Positions 40,872-50,987 are shown, counted from the first letter of the stretch. The stretch is 64,000 nt of DNA from Paenibacillus gallinarum (GCF_014836635.1 NZ_JACSQL010000001.1:434001-498000), one strand, 5' to 3'. The notes: generated by a model not told the origin, from the letters alone. Numbers and translations: made by a program.

Positions 40872-42036
40872 TAAAAAAGAAGACCAGCATAACGATTATA
40901 AATTCGATACCAAATTGCTGCATTTTGGAGCAGAGATAGATGAGACAACCGGCGCATCCAGTGTGCCTATATATCAAGCATCCACGTTCCACCATCATGA
41001 TATTTTTTCGCCGCCAACGCATGATTACAGCCGTTCAGGCAATCCAACTCGGCAGGCGCTCGAAGATTATATCGCTCTTCTAGAGGGAGGAGTACGTGGT
41101 TTTGCTTATTCTTCGGGAATGGCTGCGATTTCAAGTTCTCTTATGATTCTGTCTGCAGGTGATCATATTATCGCCACAGAAGATGTGTACGGCGGAACAT
41201 ATCGCTTGCTAAGCAGTATTCTTACGCGGATGAATATTGAGACTACGTTCGTAGATATGACGGATCTAGCAAACGTAAAAGCCGCTTACCGTCCAAATAC
41301 AAAAGCCGTATATATGGAAACACCATCAAATCCGACACTGCGTATTACCGATGTAGCAGGCATTACCGAATGGGCGAAGGAAAAGGGCCTTCTGACGCTG
41401 CTTGATAATACGTTCATGACACCTTATTACCAAAAGCCGATTGAGCAAGGAGTAGATATTGTACTCCATAGTGCCACTAAATTCCTTGGTGGACACAGCG
41501 ATGTACTTGCGGGGCTTGCTGTAGCAAGAACAGAAGCGATTGGCGCGCAGCTTAAGCAACTTCAAAATGGACTTGGCACGGTACTTGGCGCGCAAGAATC
41601 CTGGCTGCTCATGAGAGGAATGAAGACGCTTGGTGCTCGTATGGCTCATTCCGAGATCAGTGCGACGAAACTTGCAGCGTGGCTTATGAGTCGCTCTGAC
41701 ATTCCTGCTGTATACTATCCAGGACTACTTCATCACCCAGGACGAGAAGTGCACGAGAAACAGTCTACTGGCTACGGTGCAGTGGTATCATTTGATGTAG
41801 GTTCAGGAGACCGAGCGAAAGCCGTCCTCAATAAAGTTCGCTTGCCTCTTGTTGCCGTAAGTCTGGGTTCAGTTGAGAGTATCTTGTCCTATCCTGCAAT
41901 GATGTCTCATGCAGCGATGCCGAAAGACTTTAGATTAGAGCGAGGAATAACGGATGGTTTGCTTCGTTTTTCCGTAGGACTTGAAGATATTGATGATTTA
42001 ATTGCCGATTTAGATCAGGCATTATCTAACACATAG
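40864..42036 (+). CDS. metC: Cystathionine beta-lyase
   Basis: 390-aa paralogue of MetI that cleaves cystathionine to homocysteine, pyruvate and ammonia. PLP Lys206 is in HSATKFLGGHSDV, with SRSGNPTRQALE and VYGGTYRLL conserved. GTG 40864 with GAAGGAAG at 40849-40856 is the likely start, overlapping metI by 8 nt; TTG 40855 lies inside that motif. Last gene of the operon. Confidence 0.93.
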   Translation: MANKKEDQHNDYKFDTKLLHFGAEIDETTGASSVPIYQASTFHHHDIFSPPTHDYSRSGNPTRQALEDYIALLEGGVRGFAYSSGMAAISSSLMILSAGDHIIATEDVYGGTYRLLSSILTRMNIETTFVDMTDLANVKAAYRPNTKAVYMETPSNPTLRITDVAGITEWAKEKGLLTLLDNTFMTPYYQKPIEQGVDIVLHSATKFLGGHSDVLAGLAVARTEAIGAQLKQLQNGLGTVLGAQESWLLMRGMKTLGARMAHSEISATKLAAWLMSRSDIPAVYYPGLLHHPGREVHEKQSTGYGAVVSFDVGSGDRAKAVLNKVRLPLVAVSLGSVESILSYPAMMSHAAMPKDFRLERGITDGLLRFSVGLEDIDDLIADLDQALSNT

Positions 42037-42054
42037 TACAAGATTTTCATTCTC

Positions 42055-42087
42055 AAAAGAAGCATGCTAGCATTAGGTGCTTCTTTT
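42055..42087 (+). terminator. Terminator of the met operon
   Basis: AAAAGAAGCA / TGCTTCTTTT stem with a 13-nt loop. Confidence 0.8.
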
Positions 42088-42166
42088 CACATGTATCATA
42101 TGTTACGATATATAAGACAATATTTGATATTATTGTTACATTTCTAACGATAAGGGAGGCTGCCGT

Positions 42167-43306
42167 ATGAGTGCGGTGAACCATATCTTAAATAAAGCGT
42201 TGAACGGAGAGCGTCTGAATGTAGAAGATGCTATTGCTTTGTTTGAATCTGATGAAGTTGAAAAAATCGGTGAAGCAGCTAACGTTATTATGAAGCGAAT
42301 GCATCCCGAACCAATCACCACTTTTGTAATTGGCAGAAATATTAACTACACGAATGTGTGTGACGTATACTGTCGTTTTTGTGCGTTCTATCGCAGACCA
42401 GGCTCTGATGAAGGTTATGTTTTACCGGATGAGCTCATTTTCCAAAAGATCAAAGAAACGGAAGAAGTAGGCGGAACTGAAATTCTGATGCAGGGTGGTA
42501 CCAATCCGAATTTACCATTCAGCTACTACACTGATTTGCTTCGCGGTATTAAGGAACGATTCCCTAATATTACGATGCATTCTTTCTCACCAGCCGAGAT
42601 TATGAAGATGAAAGAAGTGTCGGACGGACTTTCTCTAGAAGAAGTGGTGCGTCAAATTCATGAAGCTGGACTTGATTCGCTTCCAGGTGGGGGCGCTGAG
42701 ATCCTCGATGATCGGACTCGCCGCAAAATTAGTCGTCAAAAAGGCTCATGGCGTGACTGGATGGACGTGATGCAAACCGCGCACCGTATTGGTATGAATA
42801 CAACAGCTACGATGGTTATTGGTTTTGGTGAAACGATGGAAGAGAGAGCTTTACATTTACAACGTGTACGTGATGCTCAAGATGAATGTATTCAGAACGG
42901 ATATGATTCGGAAGGATTCCTTGCGTTTATTCCGTGGACGTTCCAGCCAGACAACACAAACCTTAAAAAAGAGCGTCAAACACCAGAAGCTTACCTAAAA
43001 ACAGTAGCAATTAGTCGTTTGTTCCTCGATAATATCAAGAATATTCAGTCTTCATGGGTAACGATGGGGCCTGAGGTAGGTAAACTTTCGCTTAGATATG
43101 GATGTAATGACTTCGGCAGTACGATGATTGAAGAGAATGTAGTATCTGCTGCGGGTGCAACCCATAAAGTCAATATTCATTCTATTCTGGATCTGATTCG
43201 TGAAACAGGCAATATTCCTGCTCAGCGAAATACAAAATACGAAATTCTTCGTGTTTTTGATGAATCGGATCATGCGGTTGTGAATGATTTTGTTATGCAG
43301 AACTAA
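42167..43306 (+). CDS. mqnC: Cyclic dehypoxanthinyl futalosine synthase (radical SAM)
   Basis: 379-aa radical SAM enzyme of the futalosine route to menaquinone. The cluster motif is C-x3-C-x2-C at Cys65/69/72 (CDVYCRFC), with GGTEILMQGGTNP, HSFSPAEI, LPGGGAEIL and MVIGFGET typical of MqnC. It cyclises dehypoxanthine futalosine. ATG 42167 has AAGGGAGG upstream. No other mqn gene is in the window. Its presence implies this organism makes menaquinone by the futalosine rather than the Men pathway. Confidence 0.94.
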   Translation: MSAVNHILNKALNGERLNVEDAIALFESDEVEKIGEAANVIMKRMHPEPITTFVIGRNINYTNVCDVYCRFCAFYRRPGSDEGYVLPDELIFQKIKETEEVGGTEILMQGGTNPNLPFSYYTDLLRGIKERFPNITMHSFSPAEIMKMKEVSDGLSLEEVVRQIHEAGLDSLPGGGAEILDDRTRRKISRQKGSWRDWMDVMQTAHRIGMNTTATMVIGFGETMEERALHLQRVRDAQDECIQNGYDSEGFLAFIPWTFQPDNTNLKKERQTPEAYLKTVAISRLFLDNIKNIQSSWVTMGPEVGKLSLRYGCNDFGSTMIEENVVSAAGATHKVNIHSILDLIRETGNIPAQRNTKYEILRVFDESDHAVVNDFVMQN

Positions 43307-43330
43307 TTTTCCTTATATAAAATAAAGCGT

Positions 43331-43353
43331 ACAAGCATAGCTGCTATGCTTGT
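43331..43353. repeat. Perfect 23-nt inverted repeat after mqnC
   Basis: ACAAGCATAGC-T-GCTATGCTTGT, 11-bp arms around one base. There is no T-run, so it is not a standard terminator; it could be an operator, mRNA-end hairpin or processing site. Confidence 0.6.
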
Positions 43354-43363
43354 AGTAAATAGG

Positions 43364-43399
43364 AAAAACCCTTTGACTTCAAAGTCAAAGGGTTTTTTT
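43364..43399. terminator. Bidirectional terminator between mqnC and the convergent YitT-like gene
   Basis: AAAAACCCTTTGACTT / AAGTCAAAGGGTTTTT stem with A- and T-tracts. It overlaps the last two bases of the opposite gene's stop codon. Confidence 0.93.
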
Positions 43400-44279
43400 A
43401 TAACCGATTCATATCCCTATCGAATAAAATGCTAGCATGTGGATCGATAGAACGAACGATATATTTGATTCGGCGGGATTCAAATAGATGTATTTTGTAA
43501 TACAGTACAGGTAGTGTTCCCCATGGCTCGGAGCCATGAGTTATCTCTTCTAGCCTGTCTTCAGATGCTTCAGGATCACGGTGTAACCGAGTCTTAATGG
43601 ATTGTTCAATCCGCTCTGTCTCGGCACTAACAATACATATCTTGCGATTAAAGGTGTATCCTCTTAAAGAAAAGTGAACACCTTCAAAAGCAATCAGATA
43701 GGCGACAATGGAATACATCGCTTGCTGTGTACCGAGTGTAATTCCGGCAGTGGTAAGCACAACCAAGTTCACAACCATAATAACTCGTTCTAATCGATAT
43801 TTAGATCGATTATTATTGGTGTGATCCATCGGCTGGATCGCCAGTGTATCAAGCGTCCCACCTTCATATAATACCATCCCAATTCCGATTCCGAGGAACA
43901 ATCCACCGCAAGCCGCAGCAAGCAGTGGATGTTCAATAAGAGCAGGAAAGGAATGAAGCATGAGAGAGCTAAGTGAAAGAACAACTAACCCAAGAACCGT
44001 TAGGATTGCATATTGCCGCTGGACTCTTTTGTAAGAAAGAAGTATAAAGGGCAAGTTAAACAAAAATAAGAAGAGTCCTAATCGCATCTCGGTTTGATAG
44101 GCGAACATGGCTGAAATTCCTGTTACACCGCCGATGATTAATTGATTTGGATGTAAAAATAACTCAAGCCCAATAGAAGCAAGAATTCCCCCAAGAATAA
44201 CAAATAGTAATTTCTTTATCCATATTCGATAGGATAATTTGGCTGATGAGGAAAGAACGGAGTGTGGAGATTGATTCAT
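43398..44279 (-). CDS. YitT-family membrane protein with C-terminal DUF2179
   Basis: 293-aa protein with about five N-terminal hydrophobic helices (LLFVILGGILASIGLELFL, GGVTGISAMFAY and so on, ending near residue 190). A roughly 90-residue cytoplasmic DUF2179 domain follows (RKICIVSAETERIEQSI ... GTLPVLYYKIHLFESRRIKYIV), as in YitT/YpjC proteins. The ATG follows AGGAGG. Role unknown; DUF2179 is PII-like, so ligand sensing is possible. Confidence 0.87.
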   Translation of the reverse strand: MNQSPHSVLSSSAKLSYRIWIKKLLFVILGGILASIGLELFLHPNQLIIGGVTGISAMFAYQTEMRLGLFLFLFNLPFILLSYKRVQRQYAILTVLGLVVLSLSSLMLHSFPALIEHPLLAAACGGLFLGIGIGMVLYEGGTLDTLAIQPMDHTNNNRSKYRLERVIMVVNLVVLTTAGITLGTQQAMYSIVAYLIAFEGVHFSLRGYTFNRKICIVSAETERIEQSIKTRLHRDPEASEDRLEEITHGSEPWGTLPVLYYKIHLFESRRIKYIVRSIDPHASILFDRDMNRL

Positions 44280-44315
44280 CTTTGTTCCTCCTTTTCCTAC
44301 ATATTTGCGAACCCT

Positions 44316-45563
44316 TTATTCATTATCTATAGGTTTTTCTTTTAACACCTTAGGATTTGGTTTTTTCTTGTTATCTTCAAATTTAAATATTTTATTAATT
44401 CCACGGTAGATATGTTTTGATTCTTTCGTAAGCAGAGGTCCTAAGATCGCCAAAATCAAAACGTATATAGCAGCGAAAGGCTGGATAATCATCATCAGTC
44501 CGCCAGCTTGAGCCATGTTCGCGAGAATGATAGAAAATTCACCGCGGGATACGATGGTAAGACCGATATTCGAAGAGGCTTTCGTCGAAAGTCCTGCTGT
44601 TCGTCCCGCAAGCATGCCGGCTACGAAGTTACCAATTAGAGTAACAACGACAGCAATTAGAGCCAGCCAAACGGCTTCTCCACCAAGCGACAAAGGATCA
44701 ATAGATAATCCGAAGCTGAAGAAGAAGATAGCACCAAAGAAATCTTTAAATGGTAGAATCAAATGTTCGATACGCTTCGCGTGAGTTGTTTCTGCAAGAA
44801 CCAGTCCCACGAGAAGAGCACCGATTGCTTCAGCAACGTGAATCGTTTCAGAGAACCCTGCTACGAGGAATAAAGAACCAAAGATAACGAGGCCAAACAA
44901 CTCATTATTACGAATATTAAGCAATTTATTGAGCAAAGGAACTAGTTTGCGTCCTACAATAATGACTGCGAGCATATAACCAAGTGCAATGAGTGCACTT
45001 AAAATGACACCGCCGACCGAAGAGGAATCACTGAGAACAAGTCCTGAAAGAATAGAAATGTATACAGCAAGGAATACATCTTCAAACATAATAATTCCAA
45101 GAATCATTTCTGTTTCAGGATTAGCGGTTCTTTTCAGATCAACTAATACTTTCGCTACAATGGCACTAGACGAAATTGTCGTAATCCCTGCAATAACTAG
45201 TACTTCTGCGATCGGAAAGCCTGACATAAATCCTAGCAAAAGTCCAAGCGTAAAGTTAATGCCTAAATATATACTTCCACCAACTACAATCGATTTTCCT
45301 GATTTAATTAATCGTCCAACTGAGAATTCAAGTCCTAGATAGAAGAGCAAGAAGAGCACACCTATACGACCAAGGAATGAAATGAAGGGCTCGCTCTCAA
45401 TAAAACGAAAATCAAGATGCCATATCTGTGCGGCATGCGGTCCTACTGCCATACCAATCAAAATGTAGAAAGGGATGACAGAAAAGCGCAATTTTGAAGA
45501 AATCAGTCCGGCTGCCGCGATTAGTGCAATTGCCAAACCGACTTCAAGTACTAAATGATCCAT
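44316..45563 (-). CDS. khtU: K+/H+ antiporter subunit KhtU (CPA2 family)
   Basis: 415-aa polytopic antiporter with about 12 hydrophobic segments (GLEFSVGRLIKSGKSI, SSSAIVAKVLVDLKRTANPETE, MFEDVFLAVYISI, FSETIHVAEAIGALLVGLV, SSNIGLTIVSRGEFSII). The text is very close to Bacillus YhaU/KhtU, which exports K+ and is gated by KhtT. ATG 45563 (MDHLVLEVG) matches the Bacillus start and follows GGTGA; the alternative ATG 45581 overlaps khtT. It lies 4 nt after khtT and is translationally coupled. Confidence 0.92.
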   Translation of the reverse strand: MDHLVLEVGLAIALIAAAGLISSKLRFSVIPFYILIGMAVGPHAAQIWHLDFRFIESEPFISFLGRIGVLFLLFYLGLEFSVGRLIKSGKSIVVGGSIYLGINFTLGLLLGFMSGFPIAEVLVIAGITTISSSAIVAKVLVDLKRTANPETEMILGIIMFEDVFLAVYISILSGLVLSDSSSVGGVILSALIALGYMLAVIIVGRKLVPLLNKLLNIRNNELFGLVIFGSLFLVAGFSETIHVAEAIGALLVGLVLAETTHAKRIEHLILPFKDFFGAIFFFSFGLSIDPLSLGGEAVWLALIAVVVTLIGNFVAGMLAGRTAGLSTKASSNIGLTIVSRGEFSIILANMAQAGGLMMIIQPFAAIYVLILAILGPLLTKESKHIYRGINKIFKFEDNKKKPNPKVLKEKPIDNE

Positions 45564-45567
45564 CGGT

Positions 45568-46065
45568 TCACCAACTTCCATCCTTTAAGATTTGTTTTAA
45601 TTTTTGTTGCTGATGTCTTTCTCCGACCGCGACTACTGTCGAGTCAGCTGTAATCTGGACATCAGGACCAGGGCTTACATGTTTGTTTTTGTTATTTTTA
45701 TCGACTACGGCAATAATCGTTGCTCCTGAGTTCTGACGGATATCCAGTTCACCAATGGATTTACCGACACAACTGTAATTTGCATCAATTTTGTACCATT
45801 CGATTATAAGATCATCGAGCGTCATTTCCATACGCTCCAGTTGTTTTGGTTTGTAAGTCATCCCACCCACGATCGCTGCAAGCTGTCTTGCTTCGTAGTC
45901 TTCTAGCGTAATCATTGAAATGCTTTGTTCCGGGTCACTATATTCAAAGTGATACATTTCACGTCTTCCGTCGTCATGAATCACGATAATAACTTTGTCA
46001 CCACTGCTTGTTGTCGCTTGAAATTTACGTCCGATTCCAGGCAGGTCTGTTTCACGAATTTCCAT
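45568..46065 (-). CDS. khtT: KhtT, RCK_C/TrkA-C regulatory subunit of the K+/H+ antiporter
   Basis: 165-aa cytoplasmic regulator. The N-terminal roughly 75 residues form a beta-rich domain, and the C-terminal roughly 85 an RCK_C domain ([20 protein letters not shown] ... [12 protein letters not shown]). Bacillus KhtT binds c-di-AMP through this domain and gates KhtU, linking K+ efflux to second-messenger level. It is first in a two-gene - strand operon; the Bacillus third partner KhtS is absent. Confidence 0.9.
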   Translation of the reverse strand: MEIRETDLPGIGRKFQATTSSGDKVIIVIHDDGRREMYHFEYSDPEQSISMITLEDYEARQLAAIVGGMTYKPKQLERMEMTLDDLIIEWYKIDANYSCVGKSIGELDIRQNSGATIIAVVDKNNKNKHVSPGPDVQITADSTVVAVGERHQQQKLKQILKDGSW

Positions 46066-46108
46066 ATTGATTAAATCCCCCTAAAGTTTGTTTATAGCCA
46101 TGATGCTT

Positions 46109-46516
46109 TCATAGCAGAGCACATAAAGTGTTTACAATTCGTTTTCTATATGCACTTACAAACGTAGAGGTAAACTTAACGGGTTTAAGATAAAGCCGGC
46201 GCTTTACATTGTCATAAAACACCTTGAAAGGCGGCTCGGTCATCGGAACCCGAAAGATCATCAGAATGGACAGTATCGTAAAGAGGTATTGCAAAGGGTT
46301 GACGGCAATTAACTTCTGGGGCGACATCGATTTTCGGATCATTGCTTTGGGGTGATTATTACCCGAAAAATCCAACGGTTCCATCGTTGATTCATCAACT
46401 AAAATAGAATGTGACCCTGCAGTCGTTTTACCGAGGATGGGGATTTGATAAGAAAAAATCACAAATAGACATAGAAAAATCAGTAAGAAACGCTGAATCC
46501 AATTCTCTTTTTTCAT
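46109..46516 (-). CDS. Hypothetical small membrane protein
   Basis: 135-aa protein with an N-terminal hydrophobic segment (FLLIFLCLFVIFSYQIPI, about 10-27) that could be a signal anchor, and a second one near residues 75-90 (LQYLFTILSILMIF). It has a basic C-terminus. ATG 46516 follows AGAGGGGG; the longer frame to 46627 has no ribosome-binding site. No family is recognised. It is divergent from ytxC. Confidence 0.55.
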   Translation of the reverse strand: MKKENWIQRFLLIFLCLFVIFSYQIPILGKTTAGSHSILVDESTMEPLDFSGNNHPKAMIRKSMSPQKLIAVNPLQYLFTILSILMIFRVPMTEPPFKVFYDNVKRRLYLKPVKFTSTFVSAYRKRIVNTLCALL

Positions 46517-46690
46517 CCCATCCCCCTCTCTGCAAGATACTGTTACTAAAATAATAACACAAATTTGTTCGGACTCCAAATTCGTTTTTCTTCTTACTAT
46601 CCTGAGAATACATGACATTCTTTCCATTAAGCCGCTTCGTATATCCCCTTCGACCGGACCATATAATATTTAGAGAAGGGAGTGGGTCTT

Positions 46691-47626
46691 GTGGAATTGT
46701 TCGCGGTATGGACAGAAGTAAACAGCCAATCAGCAGAAGATTGCTTTTATCGTTTCATTAAAAATAAAACAAAAGGATTACATATAAGCAAACAAGGCTT
46801 TCGATTTTCTTATCGGAAACATGACGGAAAGGCAGCATGGATATGTAAAGGAACAGAAAGTCACCCCGGTTTTAAGGAAGGTTTACCTCGGATGTATCAG
46901 ATTATGGCTGCAGGTATAGCTGATTACATCCTTGATCAAAAAGAAGAGGAGCAGCTCGACCAGATCCTGAAGCGTGAATGTGTAAATATGGATTCTGAGG
47001 AACTTTCGCGGGTCAAAATCATATGTGAACCGCTGCTGAGATCAAGATTCGAAACGGAGCAGGGGACGAGAGAACGAAGACATGCCAAGCTAACTGAAGG
47101 GCTTATACAAGGGATGAAAGAAATACCTACAATTCATCTTGATGGAGTACTACGATTTCGGATGCAGAGTTATAAGAAAGAACTTCATGAAATTGTGGAA
47201 TATGCATTGGATGAATTTTATATGGATCGACAGTATGAGGAGTTTATGAGTCTTTTGAAATATTTTGTTTATTTCCAGGAGACGAAGGTGCCTCTCGTGC
47301 ATGTCGTGCATAAAGATCAACACGAATTTGTGTTGTATGATGAGTTCATGCGGCCTATGGTTTTGCCACCAGATGAAAGTGTCATTATGGAGATGCCAGG
47401 TATAGAACTTGAAATGGAAGTCGAAGATATGATTATCAGCCGGCTTATCTCCATTTCTCCCAAGAAAATGAAACTGCATACGCAGACTCAAGATTTTCCG
47501 GTCATTCGATCCATTACACAGATTTTTGAAGATCGAGTGGAAATTTGCCATAACTGCAGACATTGCCGTAAGGTGAAAGAAACAGGGCAGCTGACGCTTG
47601 ACGAAGAGGAATCTTTGGAATTATAA
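46691..47626 (+). CDS. ytxC: YtxC-like protein (putative sporulation protein)
   Basis: 311-aa soluble protein. The helical middle (RRHAKLTEGLIQGMKEIPTI; LDGVLRFRMQSYKKELHEIV; FVYFQETKVPLVHVV) and the C-terminal CHNCRHCRK metal-binding-like motif match the YtxC family. In Bacillus, ytxC also precedes thrS, and it has been listed as a sporulation protein of unknown role. GTG 46691 lies 8 nt after AGAAGGGAG, and a TATAAT at 46662-46667 could be its -10. Confidence 0.82.
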   Translation: MELFAVWTEVNSQSAEDCFYRFIKNKTKGLHISKQGFRFSYRKHDGKAAWICKGTESHPGFKEGLPRMYQIMAAGIADYILDQKEEEQLDQILKRECVNMDSEELSRVKIICEPLLRSRFETEQGTRERRHAKLTEGLIQGMKEIPTIHLDGVLRFRMQSYKKELHEIVEYALDEFYMDRQYEEFMSLLKYFVYFQETKVPLVHVVHKDQHEFVLYDEFMRPMVLPPDESVIMEMPGIELEMEVEDMIISRLISISPKKMKLHTQTQDFPVIRSITQIFEDRVEICHNCRHCRKVKETGQLTLDEEESLEL

Positions 47627-47639
47627 TAACTGGTATTAA

Positions 47640-47922
47640 AAGCAATGACAAAGACATGAGCCGTAGAAACTGGGCCGTACAGAGAGAAGAAACTCGGCTG
47701 TAATTTCTTCCGGATTCCAACTGCGACTTACCCCTTTGTAGCTGTGGTTTAGAACGCTTGCATTTATGCAGACAAGTAAGAACCGCCGGATTCATGCCCG
47801 TTATCTTGCATGCTTCAATGAGGGTTGTCCTACTATGTACAGTGGTGCATGATAAGAGACAACTGAATTAGGGTGGAACCACGAGTATAACACTCGTCCC
47901 TTTGCCGGGACGGGTGTTTTTT
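47640..47922 (+). promoter_or_regulatory. T-box leader of thrS (specifier ACC, Thr)
   Basis: Begins with the usual AATGACAAAGACATGAG-type start. The probable specifier ACC (47782-47784) is in GAACCG on the 3' side of stem I. The T-box is TTAGGGTGGAACCACG (47868-47883). The terminator AACACTCGTCCC / GGGACGGGTGTT with TTTTT ends at 47922. Uncharged tRNA-Thr would permit readthrough. Confidence 0.94.
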
Positions 47923-47983
47923 GCGTCTGCAATAAACATAGCATCGTTCCCCGGCATCCAAAAGGATAAAGGAGGAAATAACA

Positions 47984-49921
47984 ATGTCAGTAAGTATTAA
48001 ATTACCAGATGGTTCTGTTCGCGAATACGAGAATGGAGCTAGTATCCTTGATGTGGCTGCTTCCATTAGCAGCGGACTCAAAAAAAATGCACTTGCAGGT
48101 AAAATGGATGGGATTGTTGTAGATCTTTCCACACCGCTTCGTGAAGGTGCACTCGTTGAAATTGTAACTTATGATTCACCTGAAGGGCTTGAGGTACTTC
48201 GCCATAGTACAGCGCATTTGCTGGCGCAAGCCGTAAAACGTCTGTTTGGCAACAAAGAAGTCTTTTTGGGTGTAGGCCCCGTGATCGAAGACGGATTCTA
48301 TTATGATATGGATCTTGAACATGCACTGAATCCGGAAGATCTGCAAAAGATCGAGAAAGAAATGGAACGCATCGTAAATGAGAACCTTCCTATTGTACGT
48401 AAAGAAGTGAGCAGAGAAGAAGCAATTCGAATTTTCGAAGAAGTTCAAGATCCTTATAAACTCGAGCTCATTCGTGACTTGCCGGAAGACAGCATTATTT
48501 CCATCTATGAGCAAGGCGAATTTTTCGACCTTTGCCGTGGACCGCATGTTCCATCAACTGGAAAAATCAAAGTGTTTAAGCTGATGAACGTAGCCGGCGC
48601 ATACTGGCGCGGAGACAGCAAGAATAAAATGCTTCAACGTGTATACGGAACTGCATTTGCGAAAAAGGCACAACTGGACGAACATCTTCATTACTTGGAA
48701 GAAGCTAAAAAACGTGATCACCGTAAGCTGGGTAAAGAACTTAACATGTTTACTTTTTCTCAGCTGGTCGGCCAAGGACTTCCTATTTGGCTTCCAAATG
48801 GAGCAAAACTTCGTCGTACCCTGGAACGTTACATTGTAGACCTTGAAGAAAGCCTTGGTTATAAACATGTATATACTCCTGTTCTAGGAAATGTAGAATT
48901 GTACAAAACTTCTGGACATTTAGAGCACTATGAAGAAGATATGTTCCCACGTATGGTACTTGATAATGAAGAACTTGTGCTTCGTCCAATGAACTGTCCT
49001 CACCATATGATGGTATATAAGAGTGAAATGCACAGCTATCGCGATTTGCCGGTTCGTATTGCTGAGCTTGGAATGCAGCACCGTTATGAAATGTCAGGAG
49101 CACTGACAGGTTTACATCGTGTTCGTGCGATGACTCTAAACGATTCTCATATTTTCTGCCGTCCAGATCAGATCAAAGAAGAGTTTTCTCGTGTTATTGA
49201 GCTGATTATGATTGCTTATAAAGACTTTGGTATTCACGACTACCGCTTCCGTCTTTCTTATCGTGATCCTCAGGATACTGAGAAATACTTCCCGAATGAT
49301 GAGATGTGGGAAATGTCGCAACGCATGTTGAAGGAAGTAGTAGAAAGTCTGGATATGCCGTTCTATGAAGCTGAAGGGGAAGCTGCTTTCTATGGTCCTA
49401 AACTTGATGTTCAGGTAAAAACTGCACTGGGTAAAGAAGAAACATTGTCTACTGTTCAGCTCGACTTCTTACTACCAGAGCGTTTTGAATTGGAGTATGT
49501 AGGAGACGATGGACAAAAACACCGTCCAGTTGTTATCCACCGCGGTATTTTGGGAACTATGGAACGTTTCACTGCATTCTTGCTTGAGAATTATGCAGGT
49601 AATTTGCCACTGTGGCTCTCTCCAGTTCAAGCAAAAGTGATCCCTGTATCGGTTCATTTTGAAAAGTATGCTCGTGAAGTGGAAGAGCAGCTTAGACGCG
49701 GCGGTATCACAGTAGAAGCAGATCTGCGTAATGAGAAACTCGGCTATAAAATCCGTGAAGCTCAGCTGGAGAAAATTCCTTATATGTTCATCGTAGGGGA
49801 AAATGAAATGAATGACGGCAGTGTCTCCATCCGTAAACGTGGTGAAGGAGATTTAGGAGCTAAACCTTTGGATGAGGTAGTACAAATGCTACAAGAAGAA
49901 ATTCGTACGCACCAAGTCTAA
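47984..49921 (+). CDS. thrS: Threonyl-tRNA synthetase
   Basis: 645-aa class II synthetase. It has an N-terminal TGS domain (about 1-62), a tRNA_SAD editing domain (about 65-230, [16 protein letters not shown] with metal-binding His), a catalytic core with the zinc Cys in [13 protein letters not shown] and motif 3 [13 protein letters not shown], and a C-terminal anticodon-binding domain (about 540-640). It charges tRNA-Thr and edits Ser-tRNA-Thr. AAAGGAGG precedes the ATG; controlled by the T-box leader. Confidence 0.98.
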   Translation: MSVSIKLPDGSVREYENGASILDVAASISSGLKKNALAGKMDGIVVDLSTPLREGALVEIVTYDSPEGLEVLRHSTAHLLAQAVKRLFGNKEVFLGVGPVIEDGFYYDMDLEHALNPEDLQKIEKEMERIVNENLPIVRKEVSREEAIRIFEEVQDPYKLELIRDLPEDSIISIYEQGEFFDLCRGPHVPSTGKIKVFKLMNVAGAYWRGDSKNKMLQRVYGTAFAKKAQLDEHLHYLEEAKKRDHRKLGKELNMFTFSQLVGQGLPIWLPNGAKLRRTLERYIVDLEESLGYKHVYTPVLGNVELYKTSGHLEHYEEDMFPRMVLDNEELVLRPMNCPHHMMVYKSEMHSYRDLPVRIAELGMQHRYEMSGALTGLHRVRAMTLNDSHIFCRPDQIKEEFSRVIELIMIAYKDFGIHDYRFRLSYRDPQDTEKYFPNDEMWEMSQRMLKEVVESLDMPFYEAEGEAAFYGPKLDVQVKTALGKEETLSTVQLDFLLPERFELEYVGDDGQKHRPVVIHRGILGTMERFTAFLLENYAGNLPLWLSPVQAKVIPVSVHFEKYAREVEEQLRRGGITVEADLRNEKLGYKIREAQLEKIPYMFIVGENEMNDGSVSIRKRGEGDLGAKPLDEVVQMLQEEIRTHQV

Positions 49922-50000
49922 ATGTATTGAGATAGACCCGGATGAATAGATCGTGTGTTTTATGGGAACCCTCTGCTAGAGAAAGGGAGGAATTAAACCT

Positions 50001-50573
50001 ATGATACACCCTATGATTCGGCGATGTTCTTCAGCTGTTTTGCTGATGCTGCTGATTTGTTTTTCAAGTAATGACTTAGCCGTTGCCTTTGATGCACAAC
50101 GGAGTGAGCCGGATGAGGCAAAAGAAGTGCTCGCTCCGCCAACGGAACAGGTAGTCGGAACAGTAAATGTGACGGCAACGGGTTATACTGCGGGATATGA
50201 ATCAACAGGAAAAGGTCCGAATCATCCACTATATGGCATCACTTATTCTGGTGTGAAAGTACACCGGAATAAACAAGGGGTTTCGACCATTGCCGCAGAC
50301 CCTTCCATCTTCCCACTCGGAACGGTACTTTATATACCTGGGTACGGATATGGAATTGTAGCTGATACAGGATCTGCTATTAAAGGCTCCAAGATTGATC
50401 TGTATTTTCCAACGATTAAGGCGGTGTACAGTGAGTGGGGCAAAAAAGATGTGCAGGTTCAAGTGATCAAGCGAGGGAAAGGGAAATGTACGGAACAAAT
50501 GTTAGAGCAGCTCGGAGATGCCATAATGGTTAATCAGAGCATTCCGGATACTTTGCTTAATGAAGAAATATAA
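50001..50573 (+). CDS. Secreted 3D (Asp-Asp-Asp) domain protein, YuiC/MltA-like
   Basis: 190-aa exported protein. Signal peptide at about 1-30 ([21 protein letters not shown]). The C-terminal 3D domain (about 90-165) has the three aspartates in [20 protein letters not shown] and IDLYFP. These domains occur in RpfB/Sps-type and MltA lytic transglycosylases that act on peptidoglycan. It starts 79 nt after thrS with AAAGGGAGG and may be read from thrS or from an unseen promoter. Likely a role in cell-wall remodelling. Confidence 0.85.
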   Translation: MIHPMIRRCSSAVLLMLLICFSSNDLAVAFDAQRSEPDEAKEVLAPPTEQVVGTVNVTATGYTAGYESTGKGPNHPLYGITYSGVKVHRNKQGVSTIAADPSIFPLGTVLYIPGYGYGIVADTGSAIKGSKIDLYFPTIKAVYSEWGKKDVQVQVIKRGKGKCTEQMLEQLGDAIMVNQSIPDTLLNEEI

Positions 50574-50590
50574 TGAACATCAAAGAGATT

Positions 50591-50634
50591 GCTTGGGTAG
50601 TCATCCTACCCAGGCAAGCTCTTTTCTTTTTTTT
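50591..50634 (+). terminator. Terminator after the 3D-domain gene
   Basis: GGGTAG / CTACCC inner stem, GCTT / AAGC outer stem with a bulge, then a T-rich tract. It abuts the next promoter. Confidence 0.75.
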
Positions 50635-50664
50635 GAATAAGAAACAGCGAATCTTCACATAATA
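50634..50664 (+). promoter_or_regulatory. Sigma-G-type forespore promoter of the SASP gene
   Basis: TGAATA (50634-50639), 18 bp, CATAATA (50658-50664). This matches the sigma-G/sigma-F consensus (TGAATA / CATNNTA) and sits 70 nt upstream of a SASP gene. Confidence 0.75.
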
Positions 50665-50735
50665 CTGACTGAGGTAAGCAATACCTCAGGTCAAGCAAGT
50701 GACCTACACTTGCAGGAGAGGGAGGTGAATCTGAT

Positions 50736-50978
50736 ATGAAAAAAGTAAATTCTCAAGGTACGCAAAGTTCTCAAGGTTTCCAAACTCCGAATGAGAAATA
50801 CGATGCTGAGTTTGGTCAAGAAACGGGCTCTGCAGCTGAGAAAGTAAAACAATCTTCAGCAGCTAAAGTACAAGATAACTACCAAACTCCGGATGAAAAG
50901 TATGACGCTGAGTTTGGAGTAGAGAACACAGGGATTAAACAACAAAACCAACAAGGTCAACAAGGCCAACAAAAATAA
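50736..50978 (+). CDS. Gamma-type small acid-soluble spore protein
   Basis: 80-aa Gln/Asn-rich hydrophilic protein with two copies of a repeat ending Y-D-A-E-F-G (QTPNEKYDAEFG and QTPDEKYDAEFG), the mark of gamma-type SASP (SspE). These are amino-acid stores degraded by the germination protease. GGGAGGTGA precedes the ATG. It has its own sigma-G-like promoter and is followed by a strong terminator. Confidence 0.88.
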   Translation: MKKVNSQGTQSSQGFQTPNEKYDAEFGQETGSAAEKVKQSSAAKVQDNYQTPDEKYDAEFGVENTGIKQQNQQGQQGQQK

Positions 50979-50987
50979 TGTAAGATA

